A program made the position numbers and the translations under genes. Shown one piece after another: positions 31,609 to 37,019 of a stretch of DNA of 37,019 nt; position 1 is the first letter of the stretch, and every line of letters starts with the position of its first letter. This DNA comes from Candidatus Solibacter usitatus (GTDB taxonomy: Bacteria > Acidobacteriota > Terriglobia > Bryobacterales > Bryobacteraceae). The notes beneath the pieces are model-generated. The model worked only from the letters and a program-made list of their open reading frames with translations, searched no databases and was not told the origin of the DNA. The DNA is taken from NCBI GenBank assembly GCA_016213245.1, contig JACRBC010000125.1, positions 1-37,019 on the forward strand, written 5' to 3'.

Positions 31609-33252
31609 TCAGGATCCTCTCGGTATGGCGCGGAGGACGATCAGCAGCCTGGGCGGCTGGCTGGGGTCGCGATCTGTGAACTCGAGAGCGGAGGCGAGGG
31701 TGGAGGAGACCAGCTCGCGAGCGGTCTGGGAATCGCTGCGGAGCAGGGCGTCTACCAGGGCGCCTTCGCCCCAGGGCGCCAGATCGGGGGCGAGCGCCGC
31801 CGGAATCCCGGCGGAGGAGATGGCCAGGATGTCACCGGCGAGCAGGTCGATGGAGGCCTCTTCCAGCGGAGGGGCGTCGGGCGCGCCGAGGGGCGGACCT
31901 CCGGTGGTGAGCCGGGTAATCTGGGCGCCTTCGGGCCCGCGGCGCAACAGCAGCGGCGGGTAGTGGCCGGCGTTGACGTAATGGAGTTTGCCAGAACTGG
32001 CGGTGTACCGGGCGCAGAAGAGGGCCACGGGCTCGCGATTGGCAGCGGAGAGTGCCAGCGCGCGGCGGGTGGAATCCAGCATCTCGGCGAGGTTTTCCTC
32101 GCCTGTGAGGGCGTGGCCGCGGAGCAGGGCCTGAAGCTGGACGAGGCGGACGGCGGCTTCCTCGGGAGGTCCGGGGATCTCGGCGATGAAAACGGCGGTA
32201 GCGCGATTCGGCAGCGAAAGCACGTCGTAGAAGGCGCCTCCGGGAATGTCGCCCAGCCAGTACTCGGCGCCGAAATCGAGACCGGGGAGCTTGGCGCGCT
32301 CCGGCGGCGCCAGGTGAGTCCTGGCGGCGCGGGCGGTGCGGCGGGACGCTTGTTCGTGGGCGGTCTCCAAAGCCTGCTCAAAGGCCGAGGCGGCGAATCC
32401 GGCGGTCGCCAGCGAGATCGCGGTTTGCCGGCTGACCGCCTCGGCGAAGCGCAGGTGGTGCGGCCGGAAGGGCTCGCCGGAGGGCCTGGGGCCGAGGATG
32501 AAGAAACCGGCGAGTACGAGTTCCCGCTGCATGGGAACCACCGCGCAGGCGTCGAGCAGGGCGAGCTGGTTCTGTTCGGCGGCGAGAAAGCCCGGGTCGC
32601 CCTGGGACCAGCGCAAGGGCCGGCCGTTTGCCGGGTTCAGCACGGGCAGCGAATGAAACGTCTGGGTAGAGGAGAGCTGGCGGCAGAGCAGGGATGAGGC
32701 GGGGAAGACGACCGGATGCTCGGGGGCCCGAGGAACATGCTCCGATAGGGTGCAAGAGTCGCCGGAGCAGGAGTAGAAATAGACGTGAGCGCAGCCGAGG
32801 TGGCCGGCCAGAAGCGCGCAGGCGCGCGGGGTGATGGCGGCCGGGTCGAACTGCTGCTGGAGGTCGGCGCAGGCGCTGTCGGCGAGCAGGTCCCAGTCAC
32901 GGTTTTGGGCGGAGCGGCGGAGCACCCACGCGGCGGCCTGCTTCCAGCCCCAGTCAAACGAGATGGAGGAGACGCCGGCCCCGACCAGGGCCAGGGCCAG
33001 CCGCATGGACAGGGTCTCGCCGGCGCTGAAGGTGAGCAGTAGCGCAACGGCGATGGCGACGGCGACGGCCAGCAGCAGCGGGCGCAGCGTGGGGCGGTGC
33101 GGCGAATGGTGGCCGAACCAGGAGACGGAGAGACCCACGCGCAGCGTCCGGGATGAGAAAAACGCCGCCGCAACGCCGGCTGAGAAGACGAAAAGGACCG
33201 CCAGCCAGATCAGCAGGACGAGCCATTGCAGGTATTCCGGTTCGGCAGACAT
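31609..33252 (-). CDS. Membrane protein with GAF-like and degenerate SpoIIE/PP2C domain
   Basis: A 547-residue protein. Residues about 8-110 hold two to four membrane segments, about 115-290 are GAF-like, and about 310-545 are SpoIIE/RsbU-like. The fold is kept: GDIPGGAFYDVLSLP, YVNAGHYPPLLLRRGPEG and a final LLIVLRAI strand. The acidic motifs that bind the two metals in this family are changed. GGDFYD is GGAFYD (A340), GDVSGHG is AEIPGPP (E358), TDG is SAG, and the late DD before the last strand is absent. It may be a pseudophosphatase acting as a sensor or scaffold. A TACAAT at 33288-33283 could be its -10 box. Confidence 0.82.
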   Translation of the reverse strand: MSAEPEYLQWLVLLIWLAVLFVFSAGVAAAFFSSRTLRVGLSVSWFGHHSPHRPTLRPLLLAVAVAIAVALLLTFSAGETLSMRLALALVGAGVSSISFDWGWKQAAAWVLRRSAQNRDWDLLADSACADLQQQFDPAAITPRACALLAGHLGCAHVYFYSCSGDSCTLSEHVPRAPEHPVVFPASSLLCRQLSSTQTFHSLPVLNPANGRPLRWSQGDPGFLAAEQNQLALLDACAVVPMQRELVLAGFFILGPRPSGEPFRPHHLRFAEAVSRQTAISLATAGFAASAFEQALETAHEQASRRTARAARTHLAPPERAKLPGLDFGAEYWLGDIPGGAFYDVLSLPNRATAVFIAEIPGPPEEAAVRLVQLQALLRGHALTGEENLAEMLDSTRRALALSAANREPVALFCARYTASSGKLHYVNAGHYPPLLLRRGPEGAQITRLTTGGPPLGAPDAPPLEEASIDLLAGDILAISSAGIPAALAPDLAPWGEGALVDALLRSDSQTARELVSSTLASALEFTDRDPSQPPRLLIVLRAIPRGS

Positions 33253-33316
33253 GGCGAAGAGGTCCGGGCGGCGACTCGAATGATTGTACCGTGTGCACGG
33301 CTCCGCAAAGCGGGAA

Positions 33317-34810
33317 CTACGCGGCCAGGGCGCTGTTCTTCCTGCCGAATCCGAAATAGATGCCGGCGCCGATCAGGGACCAGACGAAAAAGCGTACCCA
33401 GGTTTCCAGCGGCAGCGCCATCATCAGGATCAGGCAACTGGCGATGGAGAGCAGCGGGAAGAGCGGGCCGAAAGGCACGCGGAAGCTACGCGGGCGGTCC
33501 GGGTCGGTCTTGCGCAGAATGAGAACTCCCGCGCTGACGATGGTAAACGCGAACAGGGTGCCGATGTTGGAGAGGTCGGCGAAGGTGCCGATGTCCCAGA
33601 CGCCCGCGGGGATGCCGACGGCGAAGCCGGCGATCCAGGTGGAAACGTGCGGAGTGTGGTACTTGGGGTGGATGCGGGAGAAGAGGCGGGGCAGCAGACC
33701 GTCGCGCGACATGGCGAACCAGACGCGCGCCTGTCCATACTGAAAAACCAGCAGTGAGGAGAGCATGCCGACGATGGCGCCGACGCCCACCCACTCGCGG
33801 ATGGTATTCAGGTTGAGGTTCTTCAGCGCCTCGGCCACCGGCGCGGCGTTGCTGAGGGTCTTCCATGGGGCGATGCCGGTCAGGACAAGCGCCACGGCTA
33901 TGTAGAGCGTCGAGCAGACAACGAGGGTGCCGATGATGCCGATGGGCAGGTCGCGCTGCGGGTTGCGGCACTCCTCGGCGGCGGTGGATACCGAATCAAA
34001 GCCGATGTAGGTGAAGAAGACGATGGCCGCGCCCGTCAGGACGCCCGACATGCCGTTGGGCAGGAACGGGTGCCAGTTGTGCGTGTTGACGGCGCGTCCG
34101 GCGCCGATGACGAAGATGGCGATCGCCGCCAGCTTCACCACAACCATGATGTTGTTGGTCCTGGCGCTCTCCCTGATCCCATGCACCAGGACCCAGGTGA
34201 GCAGCATGAGGATGATGAACGCGGGCAGGTTGAACCAGCTCCCGGTGAACTGCCCGCCCACGATCATGGGCTCGGAAAGGTGTTTCGGCAGGTGGAAGCC
34301 GAAGATCGATTCCAGGATGTCGTTGAAGTAGGCCGAGAAGCCGACGGCCACCGCCATGTTGGAGACGGCGTATTCGAGGATCAGATTCCAACCGACTATC
34401 CAGGCGACCAGCTCGCCCATCGTGGCATAGGCGTAGGTATAGGCCGAACCGGCGACCGGAATGGCGCAGGCCATCTCGGCGTAGGACAGCGCGGCGAAAC
34501 CGCAGGCGATGGCGGTGAGCAGAAAGGAGAGCGCCACGCCCGGGCCGGCGCCCGGCCGGCCGATGGTGAAGGACGACTGCGCGCCGTTGACGATCAGGTC
34601 CAGCAGCGGGACGTGCAGCACGGAATGGAAGCTCCGCACCTCGCCCGCCGCGGCGGTGCCGGTGAGGATGAAGATGCCGCTGCCGATCACGGCGCCGATG
34701 CCGAGAGCCATCAGGCTCCAGGCGCCGAGCGTTCGTTCCAGCTTCTTGCCGGGCTCGTTGGAGGCGGCCACCAGGGCCTCGATGCTCTTGGTGCGGAAGA
34801 GTTGTTTCAA
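33317..34810 (-). CDS. APC-family amino acid permease (cationic amino acid transporter type)
   Basis: A 497-residue integral membrane protein with about twelve to fourteen hydrophobic segments. The soluble N-terminus (FRTKSIEALVAASNEPGKKLERTLGAWSL, broken here by spaces in sense only) precedes ALGIGAVIGSGIFILTGTAAA, the APC signature in the first helix. Later motifs are SYAEMACAIPVAGSAYTYAYATMGE and FFTYIGFDSVSTAAEECRNPQ, typical of CAT/YfnA-like transporters. Substrates are usually arginine, lysine or branched amino acids. It lies near the arg operon but is separated from it by the SpoIIE-like gene, so a link to arginine is only a guess. Confidence 0.88.
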   Translation of the reverse strand: MKQLFRTKSIEALVAASNEPGKKLERTLGAWSLMALGIGAVIGSGIFILTGTAAAGEVRSFHSVLHVPLLDLIVNGAQSSFTIGRPGAGPGVALSFLLTAIACGFAALSYAEMACAIPVAGSAYTYAYATMGELVAWIVGWNLILEYAVSNMAVAVGFSAYFNDILESIFGFHLPKHLSEPMIVGGQFTGSWFNLPAFIILMLLTWVLVHGIRESARTNNIMVVVKLAAIAIFVIGAGRAVNTHNWHPFLPNGMSGVLTGAAIVFFTYIGFDSVSTAAEECRNPQRDLPIGIIGTLVVCSTLYIAVALVLTGIAPWKTLSNAAPVAEALKNLNLNTIREWVGVGAIVGMLSSLLVFQYGQARVWFAMSRDGLLPRLFSRIHPKYHTPHVSTWIAGFAVGIPAGVWDIGTFADLSNIGTLFAFTIVSAGVLILRKTDPDRPRSFRVPFGPLFPLLSIASCLILMMALPLETWVRFFVWSLIGAGIYFGFGRKNSALAA

Positions 34811-34846
34811 GGGCGTGGGCTCCTGTCGCCGGCGCCGGGCATAAAG

Positions 34847-34878
34847 CGCAAGCGGACCCCCGTGGGAGTCCGCTTGCG
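34847..34878 (-). terminator. Hairpin terminator after the 55-residue gene
   Basis: An 11-bp perfect inverted repeat, CGCAAGCGGAC/GTCCGCTTGCG, around a 10-base loop. On the minus strand the stem is followed by CTTTAT. It lies 20 bases after the small basic gene and before the permease start, so it most likely ends that small transcript. Confidence 0.6.
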
Positions 34879-34897
34879 GTCTGGATCCGGATCGAGC

Positions 34898-35065
34898 CTA
34901 GCGCTTGCGCTGGCCCTTGGCGATGGTCTTTACTTTGCGCTTCATGGAACCGCGGTCCACGCCCGCCGCGCGCGGCTGCTTGGGGTTCTTCACCTCGGCA
35001 GCCTTGCGGGCCGTGCGCTTCAGTTCCTTGCGTTCTTGGGTGTCTGCGACCTTCTTGGTGTTCAT
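34898..35065 (-). CDS. Small lysine/arginine-rich protein (55 residues)
   Basis: A 55-codon gene from ATG 35065 to TAG at 34898-34900. It has an AAGGA ribosome-binding site seven bases upstream and a hairpin terminator downstream. The product is very basic (MNTKKVADTQERKELKRTAR to TIAKGQRKR), with no hydrophobic core. It is probably disordered and nucleic-acid-binding. The family is not known to me. It starts 17 bases after the stop of the pcrA gene. Confidence 0.65.
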   Translation of the reverse strand: MNTKKVADTQERKELKRTARKAAEVKNPKQPRAAGVDRGSMKRKVKTIAKGQRKR

Positions 35066-35082
35066 GCTCGTTCCTTAGGATA

Positions 35083-37019
35083 TCAATCTTCTGCCGTCAG
35101 TCCGGCATACTTGGCGGCCAGCTTCTTCAGGCCGTGTCCTGGAAAGCTGATGGTGAGTTTGGCTTCTTCGCCCTCGCCTTCCTGCCGCACGATGACGCCG
35201 CGGCCGTACTTGGCGTGGGTGACGCTCGAGCCGGCGCGCAAGCCGCCGTGCCTGGCGGCGCGCGCCGCGGGTACGGGCGCAGGTTTGGGCGGGGCCGCGG
35301 GCGGCGCCGCCGGCGGGCGCGTCATCACCGGCGCGGGGATACCCCGCTCGGCGAAAAACTGCGAGATGTGATCCAGCGAGTTGTACGTGGTTCCGGTGTA
35401 AGTGGTGCGCCGGGCGGCCTCACGAACGGCGGCGCGCTCCCCGTGGAGGTCGATCGACCCGGCCGGTTGCCGCTGCGCATGGATCTCCTCTACCAACTCG
35501 CGCGGGACTTCCTCCAGGAAGCGGGAGGGCGTCGACGGCTCCGGTGGCGAGCCGCCGAACCTCCGGCGGACACGAGCCGAGGACAGATAGAGCCGCTTCA
35601 TCGCCCGCGTCATGGCGACGTAGCACAGGCGGCGCTCCTCCTCCATCTGGCTTTCGCTCTCGCGCGAGCGTGAATGCGGAAACAGGCCCTCCTCCATCCC
35701 GGCGACAAAGACATAGGGAAACTCCAGCCCTTTGGCATTGTGCATGGTCAGCAGCGAGACCTGCGCCTGCTCGTCGATGGAATCGGCGTCGGAAACCAGC
35801 GCCGCGTGATCCAGGAACTCCTGCAGCGTCTCGCCGCGCTCGGCCGCGTCGGCCGCCGCCGAGACCAGTTCATCCAGGTTGCCGAGTTTGGATTCAGCCT
35901 CCGGCGACGAGTCGGTCTCCAGCATTTTGCGGTAGCCGGTGCGGTCTAGCAGGTTCTTCAGCGTCTCATCCGGCGTCCACCCGGTGGCGCCGTCGCGCAA
36001 CTCATCGATCAGCTTCCGGAACACGGCCAGGGCCGCCTCGGCACGAGCGCCCAGCAGACGCTGGCCGCAGCAATGGCCGATCGCCTCCCACAGCGTGAAA
36101 CCGCCGCGCGCGGCGATACTCTCCAACTGTTCCGCAGTGGTCTTGCCGATGCCGCGCGCCGGCACGTTCAGAATGCGCAGCAGCGCCACGTTGTCGCGCG
36201 GGTTAAGCAGCAGCTTGAGGTAGGCCAGAGCGTCCTTGACCTCGGCGCGCTGGTAGAAGCTGAATCCGCCCACCACCACGTACTTGCGCATGTACCGGCG
36301 CAGGGCCTCCTCGATCTGGCGGGACTGCGAGTTGGTCCGGTACAGAACGGCGATGCGCGTGTCCGGATCGCGGCGGAAGATCTTCTCGGTGGTGTCGGCG
36401 ATGAACAACGCTTCCTGCTCGCCGCTGTCGGCTTCGTAGTAGCAGATCGGGTCCCCCTGGGCGCCGTCGGTCCACAGGGTCTTGCCCTTGCGCGCCAGAT
36501 TGCGCTCCACCACGCGGGAGGCGGCTTCCAGAATGGTGCGCGTGGAGCGGTAGTTCTGCTCCAGCCGGATCACCTTGGCATTGGGAAAGTCGCGCTCGAA
36601 GTCCAGAATGTTGCGAATGTCGGCGCCGCGCCAGCCGTAGATGGACTGGTCCTCGTCGCCCACCACGGCGACGTTGGAGTGCGCCTCAGAGAGCAGGCGC
36701 ATCAGCTCGTACTGGCTGCGGTTGGTGTCCTGGTACTCGTCGATCATCAGGTAGGACAGACGCCGGTTCCACAGCCGGCGCGTCTCGGCGTCGGTGCGCA
36801 ACAGCCGGACCGCCTCCAGCAGGAGATCGTCGAAATCCAGCGCGTTGGCCTCCTCCAGGCCGCGGTTATAGTTGTCGAACACCACTGCCAGCCGGGAGTT
36901 CTTCGGATCGGTGGAGGCCTTCAGGAAGTCCGGCGGCCCCTGGCCGTGGTTCTTGGCATGCGAGATGCGCGACAGCGCGCCGCGGTAGGGCATGAACTTC
37001 TCATCCAGCCCCAGCTTCC
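35083..37019 (-). CDS. pcrA: UvrD/Rep-type helicase PcrA (N-terminus beyond the window)
   Basis: About 645 residues of a superfamily 1A DNA helicase; the frame runs off the right edge (the visible part reads LGLDEKFMPYRGALSRISHA), so Walker A is outside. Motifs seen in order: LMIDEYQDTNRSQYEL (II), VVGDEDQSIYGWRGADI (III), IRLEQNYRSTRTIL (IV), LTMHNAKGLEFPYVFV (V) and LCYVAMTRAMKRLYLS (VI). The C-terminal THAKYGRGVIVRQEGEGE is the Tudor-like domain by which PcrA contacts RNA polymerase. It unwinds DNA 3' to 5' in repair and replication-transcription conflicts. The apparent ATG at 36993 is internal. Confidence 0.94.
   Translation of the reverse strand, partial: KLGLDEKFMPYRGALSRISHAKNHGQGPPDFLKASTDPKNSRLAVVFDNYNRGLEEANALDFDDLLLEAVRLLRTDAETRRLWNRRLSYLMIDEYQDTNRSQYELMRLLSEAHSNVAVVGDEDQSIYGWRGADIRNILDFERDFPNAKVIRLEQNYRSTRTILEAASRVVERNLARKGKTLWTDGAQGDPICYYEADSGEQEALFIADTTEKIFRRDPDTRIAVLYRTNSQSRQIEEALRRYMRKYVVVGGFSFYQRAEVKDALAYLKLLLNPRDNVALLRILNVPARGIGKTTAEQLESIAARGGFTLWEAIGHCCGQRLLGARAEAALAVFRKLIDELRDGATGWTPDETLKNLLDRTGYRKMLETDSSPEAESKLGNLDELVSAAADAAERGETLQEFLDHAALVSDADSIDEQAQVSLLTMHNAKGLEFPYVFVAGMEEGLFPHSRSRESESQMEEERRLCYVAMTRAMKRLYLSSARVRRRFGGSPPEPSTPSRFLEEVPRELVEEIHAQRQPAGSIDLHGERAAVREAARRTTYTGTTYNSLDHISQFFAERGIPAPVMTRPPAAPPAAPPKPAPVPAARAARHGGLRAGSSVTHAKYGRGVIVRQEGEGEEAKLTISFPGHGLKKLAAKYAGLTAED

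Noticed and set aside
1..37019. CRISPR array, rRNA, integrase, transposase or phage genes
   Set aside because: No regularly spaced repeats, conserved rRNA segments or recombinase motifs were seen on either strand.

Overview
The window is high-GC bacterial chromosomal DNA with closely packed, operon-like genes. There are no rRNA or tRNA genes, no CRISPR array and no insertion sequence. The mix suggests a soil Acidobacteriota member, most like the Solibacter/Bryobacterales group: many secreted hypotheticals, a ThuA-DUF1080 fusion, GH2 with GH172 (DUF2961), several VapBC and Uma2 genes, an APC permease and a divergent SpoIIE-type protein. That placement is inference from gene content; no marker gene in the window proves it.

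Layout. 1-6111: the tail of an unidentified gene, then a minus-strand run of thioesterase, SDR, kduD-like SDR and glucose-6-phosphate isomerase. A Uma2 gene (plus) follows, then a GGDGT lipid-kinase-like gene just downstream of pgk. 6165-7822: VapBC module 1 and an N-acetylglucosamine kinase-like gene. 7903-10966: arsenic resistance (ACR3 pump, ArsR, ArsM, ArsC). 11020-15145: a translationally coupled secreted set of GH2, GH172 and a double-cupin protein. 15158-18553: a secreted repeat protein, miaB, a bifunctional-nuclease-family gene and two small genes, closed by two strong hairpins. 18698-23848: a secreted helical-repeat protein, VapBC module 2, a decayed copy of a DUF1080 gene end, a frameshifted secreted gene and the intact ThuA-DUF1080 gene. 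23954-27623: a GT-C-like membrane protein, a TrpB2-type enzyme and a TauE/SafE transporter. 27601-28716: a peroxiredoxin with an in-frame UGA at its catalytic position, and VapBC module 3. 28750-31581: an argF-argH-argR operon with ARG boxes. 31609-37019: a SpoIIE-like protein lacking its metal-binding aspartates, an APC permease, a 55-residue basic protein and the PcrA/UvrD helicase, cut off by the window edge.

Main discovery. Positions 27601-28050 (minus) read as a complete 149-residue Bcp/AhpC-TSA peroxiredoxin whose only in-frame stop is a UGA at codon 48, exactly where the peroxidatic cysteine belongs (T-P-G-Sec-T). The UGA is followed at once by an 8-bp hairpin with GG in its loop, which fits a bacterial SECIS. 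An ordinary gene caller would start at the GTG two codons after the UGA and lose the active site. Selenocysteine-containing peroxiredoxins are a known class; this locus appears to be an overlooked member.

Other points. A SpoIIE/PP2C-like protein has lost all four usual acidic metal motifs. A diacylglycerol-kinase-like gene begins at its GGDGT motif. A gene-end duplication and a frameshift sit in the same segment. Three genes (vapB1, vapB3, arsR) have good promoters ending almost at the start codon, with palindromic operators overlapping them, which suggests leaderless, self-repressed transcripts. No stretch over 300 bases lacks a feature; the longest empty gap is 20039-20327.
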